The position numbers were made by a program, and so were the translations under genes. Below the pieces are notes generated by a model. The model had not been told where the DNA came from, did not search any database, and was given only the letters and a program-made list of their open reading frames with translations. A stretch of DNA of 13,718 nucleotides from an uncultured Collinsella sp. (lineage in GTDB: Bacteria; Actinomycetota; Coriobacteriia; Coriobacteriales; Coriobacteriaceae), in NCBI GenBank assembly GCA_958346165.1, contig CATVQO010000024.1, positions 1-13,718 on the forward strand, given 5' to 3'. Below, piece after piece: positions 7,701-13,718 of this stretch (the first letter of the stretch is position 1; every line of letters begins with the position of its first letter).

Positions 7701-7828
7701 GCATCGCCGAGCGCCTGCGCGAGCTCGAGGCAGGCAACGTTGCCGCCGTCGACCCGACGTCGGCTCAGGCCGCGCATGCGCGCTGCTCGTATAACCACGA
7801 AGGAACGTTTGTAAGGAGGGACGTGTAG
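4730..7828 (+). CDS. addB: AddB-like subunit: inactive-helicase plus PD-(D/E)XK nuclease
   Basis: A 1032-residue protein with a degenerate UvrD-like N-terminal region and a C-terminal RecB-type nuclease. Nuclease signatures: SASQIEAYSTCPLCWFVSYR (716-735), GNFVHDVLEHL with His755, GGRIDRVD with Asp864, VVIDYKHRTG with Asp878 and Lys880, and TQTLIYAQAM with Gln916. With AddA it would process double-strand breaks for RecA loading. It differs from Bacillus AddB in that no Walker A is visible at the N-terminus (it reads RIYTTNAGTDLS), and the Fe-S cysteines are reduced to C726, C729 and C1019, so the C-terminal CxxC...C group is missing. It is somewhat shorter than Bacillus AddB. GGAGG (4722-4726) lies 3 nt before the ATG. 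It is followed by addA after only 3 bp. It could also be named RexB-like. Confidence 0.85.
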   Translation: MPVRIYTTNAGTDLSDAESALLADLIARHGRAVLLAPTFAELDLCRHDAAEAGISLGIDYKTPASWLRSLWELLGDGRGFVDNLQRQMLFSDMIARRDDADLQPLSRSQGTVRMLARMARDVLPGVAGTTAERCGGNNCQPEPKSDAEARVFELLRAYAGGLDRRDMVEPCEAADIMAGALADSLPACARAVCVRGTTSFTHGLLELLSAVANNGGEVVVLLAREQAAMREELATAFDARGVLFEIAPLGEDAVASDVACGAAAQPAFIEVAGPHARAHVYADAIDKLVKAHKESKADKATATPVDPVRVLVVSARAPQLFGELAARLAARHIAAETTEFTAFSQSIAGRQFTALANLIERMKAADEGTASKTEWWPAPELTDWIYSPLSGADAVNARTFDKNMRLSRSKTTAGVKSLLQSVQGQVRGARKATSDDNWFKNVPCVVSDVFQALWRDKPVTALKAMLAVAEALPDRALGGLDGQARRQAETALLRHAIDILMNDARALDVSQAATVPVLDGVRTKVDKRSTAYDYETYEVDRTPRAQVRFASLADASVLRPGSYDAVLFADVDLDSYPLSHEEGPLATLTAELRRDGVSLEPAALLRVRFGRAMQAASGPVALARVTHDRQARECYPAAVWTELWAHAEAACAAKPMRVGEGDIIADFDPAAGEGLKRERVTCEAPQHLSAEAVPYLVLRRRDGEGEDAPLVPRLTSASQIEAYSTCPLCWFVSYRVKPQSIDAGFGNMEKGNFVHDVLEHLHARLPQEGMERVTPENLPRAQELLHEVFDETLAEHAGKRGTEGPLVPLSAVEERQVAEILPQLEGVLAYESEALAPFAPRYLEFAFNELMVEYAGWPLGGRIDRVDVDAENRAVVIDYKHRTGVEEFKLADPTVRDEESGTAPIDDPRWLPPHTQTLIYAQAMRRALDLDTRAALYFSTKGGKPALRGAASAELLEEERGDGRIPGLKKGFPGEGGSMDFDALLDRVEAGIAERLRELEAGNVAAVDPTSAQAAHARCSYNHEGTFVRRDV

Positions 7829-7831
7829 ACC

Positions 7832-10800
7832 ATGGATCTTTCGACTTTGATGCCGCAACAGCTGCAGATTGTCAAAACGCTCGACCGTCCGCTGTTTGTC
7901 TCGGCGGGCGCCGGTTCGGGCAAGACCTTTACCCTCACGCGTCGCATCGTCTACGCGCTCTCGCCTGAATCCGGTCCGTTCGTTGAACATCTTGACCAGG
8001 TGCTCGCCATTACCTTTACCAAAGATGCCGCGGCCGAGATCCGTGACCGCGTGCGCCGTGCGCTTATCGACGAGGGCATGGACGAGGAAGCACTGACCGT
8101 CGACGACGCGTGGATCTCGACCATTCACGGCATGTGCTCGCGTATCCTGCGCGCGCATGCGCTGGAGCTGGGCATCGACCCCGAGTTCACGGTGCTCACC
8201 GATACCGACGAGCTTATGGACCAGGCTGTTGAGCATGTGTTGGCCCGCGCGACGGCGCCCGATGCCGCCCCCGAGCTCGCGGCATCGCTCAAGGCCCTCT
8301 ATGCCTGGTATCCCATGGCGGGCGAGGGCGGTTCCTTTGGCGCTGGCGCGACCATCAAGGGCCTGGTGCGCGACCTGCTGGAGCTGTCGAGCCAGTTGCC
8401 GGGCGGTATGGACGACGTGTGCGTGGCGCGCGGGCAGGCCGATACCTCGGCACTCGCCGATGCCTATCGCGCGGCGCTGGGCGCAAGCAAGGCCGCGACC
8501 GAGAAGGCGCAGATGGCACTCGACGCCATTGACGCGTTCGAGGCGAGCGGCAAGACCATGGCCGATGCAGCGCGACTCATGATGTCGTGCACCATGCCGC
8601 GCGCGAGCAAGGCATTCCCTAAGGAGCAGGTCGAGCTGCTCAAGGCCGAGGCCGCCGATGCGTTTATCAATATCGTGCTTGCCTGCGGTGGCCCGGCGCT
8701 CGATGCGCTGGTGGGCCTGGCCCGTTCCGTGGAGGCTGAGTATCGCGCGCTGAAGGCTGCCCAGTCCGCCCTCGATAATAACGACCTGCTGCGTATGGCC
8801 TACGAGGCCCTGCGCGATTACCCTGCCATCCGTGCTGCGTACGAGGGCCGCTTTAAGATGGTCATGATCGATGAGTTTCAGGATACCGACCAGATGCAGG
8901 TCGATCTGATACGCTACCTGACGGGTGCGGGGGAGCGCGCGCTGTGCACCGTGGGCGATGCGCAGCAGTCCATCTATCGCTTCCGTGGCGCCGAGGTCGA
9001 GGTGTTCCGTCGTCAGGAGCGCAAGGTGGGCTCGACGGCGGCGTCCGAGACGGTTGCCACGCTGGATGTCCCCACCGGCGAGCTCGTCAAGCTCGTGCGC
9101 AACTTCCGCAGTCACGACGAGGTACTGCGTTACGTGGCACGCGTCTTCGACGGCGATGACGGCGGCCTGATGCAGGGCTTTTTGGACCTTGAGGCGAGCG
9201 ACGGCCGCAAGGACACGCTGGTGGCAGACGCCTCGCGTCGCCAGGCCCTCTTTGTTGCCGGCGGCAGTACGCAGGAGCGCACACAGGCAAAGGCCCGTGC
9301 GATCGCCGAGCGGTTCCGCTCGCTTGCCGATGCCGGCCAGCCCCAGGGCGGCATGGTGCTGCTGCTGGGCCGCATGACCAACGCAGACGTCTACGCACAG
9401 GCCTTCCGCGACCAGGGGCTCGACTGTGTTATCGCAGGCGGCTCGGTCTTTGCCCAAGCCGCCGAGGTGCAGACGGTGCGCGCCCTGGTTTGTGCGCTCG
9501 CCAATCCGGCCGATACGGCGCAGGGCCTTATGCCGCTGCTCGCCTCGCCGATGTTTGCGCTGGGCGCCCAGGAGTTTTTGGCGCTGGCGACCAAGTTCGA
9601 TAGCGAGACGGGGGAGACCTCGCGCCGGAATATCGACGTGGGCATCATGAGCGATTCCGATGTGCCGGGCCTGCAAGACCTGCCGCTCGTGACGCGCGCC
9701 CGCGAGGTGCTGCGGTATGCGCTTCGTCGCGTGGGCCGCGATTCGTTCGCCGCCATCGCACGCGACGTGGTCAACGCTTCGGGCTGGTTCGTGCGTCTGG
9801 CGCAGCGTGGCCCCGAGGGCAAGGCCATTGCCGCCAACGTGCTCAAGGCGCTCGACGCTGTGGCCGAGGCGGAGGCCGAGTTCGGCAACTCGCCGCGTTC
9901 CATCGCGCTTGCCTTCGATCGCTTCCTAGCGGGCAAGGAAGCCCCGGGTGCCCTCAACGAGGAGGGCGACGGCGCGGTGCGCATCATGACGGTGCATGCC
10001 TCCAAGGGTCTGGAATATCCGGTCGTGGCGGTCGCCGAGTGCTTTGGCGTGCGTAAGTCCTCGGGTGCGGCACAGATGGGTCGCGTCGAGGGCGGAGCGC
10101 AGGTCGTGGCGCTGCCGGCACGCTTCGACGGCGTTAAGCTCGCCGACGGAACCTTTGTGAAGGGCGACGACGTTAAAAAGCAGTTTGAGCATGCGTTTAA
10201 GGGCAAGGGCACGTCGCTGTGGCTGCCGCCGGAGCTCATGGAGGACGTCTGCGCGACGGGTTCTCCCGCCGAGGCATTTGCTCGCCTGCGCAACGACGAC
10301 CTGCAGCTTTCGCTCGAAGAGCGGGCTCGTTTGCTCTATGTCGCCATGACGCGTGCGCGAGAGTTGGTGATTTTGGCGATGGATGCCGGCGTGAGCCGCG
10401 GCAAGGTGGCGGCGCCGACCTTCGACGTCGAGACCGATCTGACCTATGACGTGCTGCGCCGTATTCTGCCGACCGACGCTCTGGACATGCCGCAGCTCGA
10501 TGCCGACCGCCTGGTGTTCGACAACTCCCGGCCGGGCGACTACGAGCTCATTTCGCTCGCGAACTTTACCTTTGGCGAGCAGGCGTTTGAGGCCAACGCT
10601 TCGCTGGATGCCGAGGGCAGGCTTGTTCGCGGCGATGTCGATACAGATACTGTCGACGATTCGGCCAGTACAATCGTCCCCGGTCCTGCCGACCCCGATC
10701 CCGATGCGTTTGAGCTCGTGTATCCCCAGGCGGCGGGCGTGCGCATGGGCACCTGCCCGTATCCGGAGCGCGATTCGTACAGCTACTCGTCAATTGCCGC

Positions 10801-11464
10801 GGCGCTGCATGCCGAGTCCGAGGACCGTGCCGCCGAGGCACGCGTGCCCATGGACGAGGCCGGCGATGATGCGGAGTCGGATGGTTCCGAGATGACGGAT
10901 GCAGACGTGGCCACCGTTGAGCTCGCCGGCAACCCCATGGCGCTGGGCTCGGCCTTCCACGCCGCCTGCCAGTGGCTCATCGAGATGGGTGCCGATGCGC
11001 TGCCCGCTGAGCGTGCCGATGCGCTGGCGCGCCTGTGGTGCCTGACGCCGGAGCAGCGCGAACGCTTCGACGTCGCCCTGGACCGCTGGCTCAAGTCGGC
11101 TGTTCGTGCCGACCTGCTCGCGTGGCCGTGCGTTCGCGCCGAGGTGCCGTTCTTTTCGCTGGGCTGCGAGGACGAGGACATCGCTCGCTACGGTGCCTAT
11201 GCCGAGGGCGCCATCGACGCTTTGGCGACGAACCCGGCGGATTCGTCATGCGCGCTGGTCATCGACTACAAGACGGGCGGCACACCGGACGAGACGCCGG
11301 AACAGCTGCAGGAGAAGCACGCCCTGCAGGCGCGCGTCTACGCTGATGTTTTGCACAAGGCGGGCTTTGGGGCCGTGACCGTCAAGTTCGTTCGCGTGGA
11401 GCAGGCGAATCCAACCATCTTCGTCGAACCCGCCGAGCCTCAGGTGGTCACCTACAACCTCTAG
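7832..11464 (+). CDS. addA: AddA-like UvrD/REP helicase-nuclease
   Basis: A 1210-residue superfamily 1A helicase with all main motifs: MPQQLQIV Q-motif (7-14); Walker A AGAGSGKT (25-32); AITFTKDAAAEIRDRV (Ia, 59-74); STIHGMC (96-102); DEFQDTD (II, 347-353); GDAQQSIYRFRGA (III, 375-387); LVRNFRSH (IV, 421-428); VRIMTVHASKGLEYP (V, 716-730); and ARLLYVAMTRARE (VI, 832-844). A C-terminal PD-(D/E)XK nuclease follows, with His1043 (SAFHAAC), Asp1129 (GAIDAL), and Asp1145 and Lys1147 (VIDYKTGG). It is close in length to Bacillus AddA. It should be the active motor and one nuclease of an AddAB complex. The start ATG is 3 bp after the addB stop, with AAGGAGGG (7813-7820) inside the addB end, implying coupled translation. 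Acidic linkers lie between the helicase and nuclease domains. Confidence 0.93.
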   Translation: MDLSTLMPQQLQIVKTLDRPLFVSAGAGSGKTFTLTRRIVYALSPESGPFVEHLDQVLAITFTKDAAAEIRDRVRRALIDEGMDEEALTVDDAWISTIHGMCSRILRAHALELGIDPEFTVLTDTDELMDQAVEHVLARATAPDAAPELAASLKALYAWYPMAGEGGSFGAGATIKGLVRDLLELSSQLPGGMDDVCVARGQADTSALADAYRAALGASKAATEKAQMALDAIDAFEASGKTMADAARLMMSCTMPRASKAFPKEQVELLKAEAADAFINIVLACGGPALDALVGLARSVEAEYRALKAAQSALDNNDLLRMAYEALRDYPAIRAAYEGRFKMVMIDEFQDTDQMQVDLIRYLTGAGERALCTVGDAQQSIYRFRGAEVEVFRRQERKVGSTAASETVATLDVPTGELVKLVRNFRSHDEVLRYVARVFDGDDGGLMQGFLDLEASDGRKDTLVADASRRQALFVAGGSTQERTQAKARAIAERFRSLADAGQPQGGMVLLLGRMTNADVYAQAFRDQGLDCVIAGGSVFAQAAEVQTVRALVCALANPADTAQGLMPLLASPMFALGAQEFLALATKFDSETGETSRRNIDVGIMSDSDVPGLQDLPLVTRAREVLRYALRRVGRDSFAAIARDVVNASGWFVRLAQRGPEGKAIAANVLKALDAVAEAEAEFGNSPRSIALAFDRFLAGKEAPGALNEEGDGAVRIMTVHASKGLEYPVVAVAECFGVRKSSGAAQMGRVEGGAQVVALPARFDGVKLADGTFVKGDDVKKQFEHAFKGKGTSLWLPPELMEDVCATGSPAEAFARLRNDDLQLSLEERARLLYVAMTRARELVILAMDAGVSRGKVAAPTFDVETDLTYDVLRRILPTDALDMPQLDADRLVFDNSRPGDYELISLANFTFGEQAFEANASLDAEGRLVRGDVDTDTVDDSASTIVPGPADPDPDAFELVYPQAAGVRMGTCPYPERDSYSYSSIAAALHAESEDRAAEARVPMDEAGDDAESDGSEMTDADVATVELAGNPMALGSAFHAACQWLIEMGADALPAERADALARLWCLTPEQRERFDVALDRWLKSAVRADLLAWPCVRAEVPFFSLGCEDEDIARYGAYAEGAIDALATNPADSSCALVIDYKTGGTPDETPEQLQEKHALQARVYADVLHKAGFGAVTVKFVRVEQANPTIFVEPAEPQVVTYNL

Positions 11465-11471
11465 TCCTCAG

Positions 11472-11540
11472 ATAACTTGCGGTGGAATACGGACTGTTTT
11501 GACCAAAAAAGCCGCCAAACAGTCCGCATTTCACCGCAAC
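11472..11540 (+). repeat. 69-bp palindromic intergenic element, copy 2
   Basis: The arms are 11477-11499 and 11517-11539, with a 17-nt loop containing AAAAAAGCCGCC. It has the same length and arms as the element at 426-494 but in reverse orientation. Of 23 stem positions, 22 pair, counting one G-U; one A-C is unpaired (11489 with 11527). One pair is C-G here (11490 with 11526) and G-C in copy 1, a compensatory change. It starts 8 nt after the addA stop. It might help end addA transcription but has no terminal T run. Confidence 0.8.
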
Positions 11541-11561
11541 GCATGGGAGAGCCTGGGGCGG

Positions 11562-11567
11562 TACAAT
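11562..11567 (+). promoter_or_regulatory. Possible -10 box for the DUF3284 gene
   Basis: TACAAT lies 33 bp before the ATG. No convincing -35 is seen at the right distance, where the end of the palindromic element would lie, so the call is weak. Confidence 0.3.
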
Positions 11568-11600
11568 GGCTCGAACGGTTCAAACGAATAAGGAGCCATC

Positions 11601-12110
11601 ATGCAGCTCACCAAAACGCTTAAGGTGACGCCGGAGGAGCTTTTTGACGCTCTGGCGGGGTCCATCATGCAGGATATCGAGAACGCCACGGGCAAGCGTC
11701 CCAGTCGCAACAAGCTCAATGGCTATAAGTACGAGAAACGCGCCCAGTCCGCAAAAGGCAAGGCCAAGGGCACGGCGATCAAGGTTAAGATCAAGCACTT
11801 TGACTACCCGTGCCTCTATGAGGTCCGTTTTCAGTATGCGGCGGGCATCAATACCATGCGCTATGAGGCTGTACCTGCTGGCGATGGTGCCTGCGAGCTC
11901 ACCTATACCGAGGATTTTCAGGGTGTGGGTGGCAACACGTCTGGCACGCGCGGCAAGCTCGGCCTCTTCTTCTATGAGCGCAAGCTCAAGAGCCACGCCA
12001 ACCAGACGATTGATCAAATCGTCAAATACATCGAGGGTGAGCGCCGTGTAAAGGCTAATCCCGCCTTCGCCGATGATGCTGCCGAAAACGCTTCGGATGT
12101 ATTCCATTGA
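11601..12110 (+). CDS. DUF3284 domain protein
   Basis: A 169-residue soluble protein that resembles the DUF3284 family: an N-terminal strand, then LFDALAGSIMQDIENATGK; KLNGYKYEKR near 38-47; a basic AKGKAKGTAIKVKIKHFDYP strand pair; the paired strands YEVRFQYAAGINTMRYEAVP and CELTYTEDF (98-106); and a C-terminal helix with FFYERKLKSHANQTIDQIVKYIE. The arrangement suggests a SRPBCC/START-like alpha-beta fold with a cavity, but family function is unknown. In Firmicutes such genes often sit near sugar-PTS genes; none is seen here. AAGGAG (11590-11595) lies 5 nt before the ATG. Family assignment rests on recalled patterns. Confidence 0.7.
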   Translation: MQLTKTLKVTPEELFDALAGSIMQDIENATGKRPSRNKLNGYKYEKRAQSAKGKAKGTAIKVKIKHFDYPCLYEVRFQYAAGINTMRYEAVPAGDGACELTYTEDFQGVGGNTSGTRGKLGLFFYERKLKSHANQTIDQIVKYIEGERRVKANPAFADDAAENASDVFH

Positions 12111-12157
12111 TACCCTGTTCAAAAGCTTTACCGCTCTCCACAGCAACTGTGAACACT

Positions 12158-12188
12158 TCAGGCTTCGAGTCAGTAGCGAGTGGCCTGA
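12158..12188. promoter_or_regulatory. Dyad before the MFS gene
   Basis: TCAGGC (12158-12163) and GCCTGA (12183-12188) form an inverted repeat with a 19-nt loop in the 103-bp gap before the MFS gene. A -10-like CATAAT (12189-12194) follows at once. It could be an operator or a weak terminator of the upstream gene. Confidence 0.3.
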
Positions 12189-12213
12189 CATAATTAGTTG
12201 ATGGAAGTGCCAA

Positions 12214-13413
12214 ATGAATAAGAATGCCACTGCGCAGCTGCACATCTATTCCGCCTTTTTCGTTCTCGCGGGATTTGTTTTAAATCGGGGAGTGTTTCTA
12301 CTTTTCCTTGCGGAGAAAGGAATGTCTGTCACGGAAATCGCGCTTTATCAAGCCCTGTTTAACATTGCAACGGTCGTCCTCGAGCTGCCAACAGGGCTGA
12401 TAGGCGATTTCTTTGGAAAGAAGTTCTCGATTCAAGTGGGCGTGCTGCTGCTTTTCTTCCATACGGCTGGCATGCTGTTGCTCTCAGGCCCCTTTCTCGT
12501 CGCGCTTTCCCTTGTTGAGGCACTCGCCTACTCCCTTCAATCGGGATCCGAACAAGCACTTTTATATGAAATTGCCCGAAATGCCGGTCAAGGAGAGCGC
12601 TTCCTCACCATCAACGCTCGGCTGCTTGCCGCGCAATCAATCGCGACGGGAGTGGCAATCGTACTTGGATCATTCATTGCCCAAGTATCTTGGAGCGCCC
12701 TCTACGTATGTGTCTCCGTTTTCTATCTCCTGCAGCTTTTCCTTCTGTATCCCATTGAGAGGACGGAAGCGACCCGTTCTGAAAGCTCTGAGATGAGAAG
12801 GTTTGACGTAGCTAAGGTCTTCAGACGCGAAACCTGGCGTGTTGGAGAATCCGCTTTTGCGGTGTTGCTTCTTCTAATCGGCACAAGCATGCTCGATGGA
12901 TTCTATGGGAGTTATTACAACTTGAATCAGTTGGTATTCGACGCATTTGATGCTCCCGTCTCCATAATAGGAATCTTTTTCGGTGCATCCTATGCAGTAA
13001 ATGCGACGGCCTACATTGCAGCAGATTTCTTCTCATCGCGTTTCGGGAAAAGAAATACCATGCTCGGCTCGATGCTAATCGAGGCCGGTCTTTTCATGAT
13101 TCTTCCGTGGTTCGCTTCAAATCCGCTGTGTTTGTTTGGCCTTAGCATGGTGCTTTGTTTTCTCCCAGAAGTGGTGTACATCACTTCGGAAAACTTAATC
13201 CAAGACGCGATAGCGGACGATCTCCGCGCGACGATCCTTTCCGTCGCGTCTCTGGTAAGGGCTCTCTTTTCTGCAATGTTTTTCTCCATATTTGGATATG
13301 TGTTGGGGTTATATCCCATTCAGATAGCGCTCGGTGTTATTGGCGCAATCGCGATAGCAATTACCGCCGTTGTTTCATTAAAAATGGTAGGAATACAGAT
13401 CTCCAAGAATTGA
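12214..13413 (+). CDS. Major facilitator superfamily transporter, probable drug or metabolite efflux
   Basis: A 399-residue integral membrane protein with about 12 predicted helices in two halves and a charged central loop near residues 181-208 (RTEATRSESSEMRR). Loop 2-3 carries the MFS motif A variant ELPTGLIGDFFGKK (Asp65, Gly68, Lys69), and a second half-motif AADFFSSRFGKR lies near 269-280. The pattern EKGMSVTEIALYQALFNIATVVLELPTG is common in putative multidrug MFS proteins of Gram-positive bacteria; the substrate is unknown. GGAAG (12203-12207) is a weak ribosome-binding site 6 nt upstream. The gene is distinctly more AT-rich than its neighbours: bases 12961-13020 are about 43% G+C against about 67% at 8041-8100. 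Its codon choice differs as well (ATA, TTA, AGA), which suggests recent acquisition. Confidence 0.88.
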   Translation: MNKNATAQLHIYSAFFVLAGFVLNRGVFLLFLAEKGMSVTEIALYQALFNIATVVLELPTGLIGDFFGKKFSIQVGVLLLFFHTAGMLLLSGPFLVALSLVEALAYSLQSGSEQALLYEIARNAGQGERFLTINARLLAAQSIATGVAIVLGSFIAQVSWSALYVCVSVFYLLQLFLLYPIERTEATRSESSEMRRFDVAKVFRRETWRVGESAFAVLLLLIGTSMLDGFYGSYYNLNQLVFDAFDAPVSIIGIFFGASYAVNATAYIAADFFSSRFGKRNTMLGSMLIEAGLFMILPWFASNPLCLFGLSMVLCFLPEVVYITSENLIQDAIADDLRATILSVASLVRALFSAMFFSIFGYVLGLYPIQIALGVIGAIAIAITAVVSLKMVGIQISKN

Positions 13414-13555
13414 TATATCGATTGACGAGCTATCCGAAGCGTCGAGCCTTCTTGATGGACATGACTATTCGTCACAAATCATTCCGCGCATCGCCGGGGT
13501 TCCAGCAATACTCGATATATCGGGATGCCCTCATTCCCCTTTTTGAAGGTCCCAA
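13414..13555. other. Unassigned stretch after the MFS gene
   Basis: No complete gene is recognised. One plus-strand frame is open from about 13392 to a TGA near 13550 and reads IDELSEASSLLDGHDY then SSQIIPRIAGVPAILDIS, but it has no ATG start. It may be the end of a decayed gene or chance. The 9-mer GATATATCG occurs at 13412-13420 and 13514-13522, the latter inside a perfect palindrome (13513-13522). A GGGATG...CATTCCC imperfect hairpin followed by CTTTTT near 13522-13545 could be a weak terminator. Confidence 0.3.
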
Positions 13556-13627
13556 ATTAGCTACCCGTGTGGGTTTGGCTAGGTTCGGGTGATTAGCTAC
13601 CCGTGTGGGTTTGGCTAGGTTCGGGTG
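13556..13627. repeat. Perfect tandem duplication, 2 x 36 bp, upstream of dnaE
   Basis: Units 13556-13591 and 13592-13627 are identical and directly adjacent. Each starts ATTAGCTACCCGTGTGGGTT, contains an ACCC-GTGT-GGGT dyad, and ends GGTTCGGGTG. It ends 17 bp before the dnaE -10 box. With no spacer and only two units, it is not a CRISPR array. Confidence 0.9.
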
Positions 13628-13644
13628 CTGTCCGTGCCGTGGGG

Positions 13645-13650
13645 TAAAAT
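13645..13650 (+). promoter_or_regulatory. dnaE: Predicted -10 box of dnaE
   Basis: TAAAAT lies 39 bp before the dnaE ATG. Any -35 would fall in the last bases of the second tandem-repeat unit (about 13620-13627); none is close to consensus. Confidence 0.45.
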
Positions 13651-13689
13651 CGTTCAGTCAGAACACGAACCCGCATCGGAGCTCATCAC

Positions 13690-13718
13690 ATGGCATTCGT
13701 CCATCTGCACAATCACAC
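13690..13718 (+). CDS. dnaE: DNA polymerase III alpha subunit, N-terminal start (truncated by window)
   Basis: ATG at 13690 opens MAFVHLHNHT, running off the window end. This matches the first strand of the PHP domain of bacterial DnaE, where the HLHxHT motif gives the first metal-binding His pair and the usual continuation is EYSxLDG. DnaE is the replicative polymerase subunit. GGAG at 13678-13681 lies 8 nt upstream, supporting this start. Other PHP proteins share HxH motifs, but the FVHLHxHT start at residue 3 is characteristic of DnaE. Only ten codons are visible. Confidence 0.8.

Noticed and set aside
6911..9676. A 921-codon open frame on the minus strand across addB and addA
   Set aside because: It lies entirely opposite two genes with full family motifs. 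The translation is rich in His, Arg, Gly, Leu and Ala with no recognisable domain, as expected from the complement of high-GC codons with strong third-position bias.
4730..11464. Phage-defence helicase-nuclease system
   Set aside because: The two proteins have the size, order and motifs of AddB and AddA, the housekeeping recombination complex. No additional defence-type partner is encoded beside them.
13556..13627. CRISPR array, because the repeat unit is 36 bp
   Set aside because: There are two units with no spacer between them and no cas genes nearby. It is a plain tandem duplication.

Overview
The window looks like a chromosomal stretch from a high-GC actinobacterium of the class Coriobacteriia, most likely Collinsella or a close relative. 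This is an inference from protein flavour, base composition and gene neighbourhood, not a database match. The longest tracts (addB/addA) sample at about two-thirds G+C. The gene at 12214-13413 is clearly more AT-rich.

Layout. (1) 3-371 (+) is the C-terminal part of an M42-family aminopeptidase. It converges on mnmA (518-1618, -), a tRNA 2-thiouridylase; a 69-bp palindromic element lies between them. (2) cysK (1800-2738, -) lies upstream of mnmA on the same strand. A GC-rich hairpin with a T tract sits between them, only 29 nt before the mnmA start codon. (3) cysK is divergent from an Rrf2-family regulator (2991-3419, +) across a 252-bp AT-rich region with a promoter on each side and a strongly structured cysK leader. 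This layout suggests CymR/IscR-like control of cysteine synthesis. (4) A bidirectional terminator separates the regulator from a small four-helix membrane protein of the YvlD/phage-holin-IV type (3556-3921, -). (5) A TrpR/YerC-like DNA-binding protein (4246-4545, +) is preceded by a possible 16-residue leader peptide with two Trp codons, and followed by a terminator. (6) addB-like (4730-7828, +) and addA-like (7832-11464, +) form a tight pair encoding a double-strand-break-processing helicase-nuclease. The AddB partner lacks a visible Walker A and most of the usual Fe-S cysteines. (7) A second copy of the 69-bp palindrome, in opposite orientation, follows addA, and then a DUF3284 protein (11601-12110, +). 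(8) An AT-richer MFS transporter gene (12214-13413, +), probably horizontally acquired, is followed by about 140 bp of unassigned sequence. (9) A perfect 2 x 36-bp tandem repeat and a promoter-like segment lead into the first ten codons of dnaE (13690 to window end, +).

Functionally this is mostly housekeeping: tRNA thiolation and cysteine supply (linked through sulfur), recombinational repair, and replication. I found no phage, CRISPR, toxin-antitoxin or obvious defence system. The less ordinary signals are regulatory or repeat-like: the paired 69-bp palindromes with a compensatory base change, the attenuator-like hairpin before mnmA, the folded cysK leader, the Trp-containing upstream ORF, and the tandem duplication before dnaE. 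Promoters were picked by eye and none is experimentally supported.
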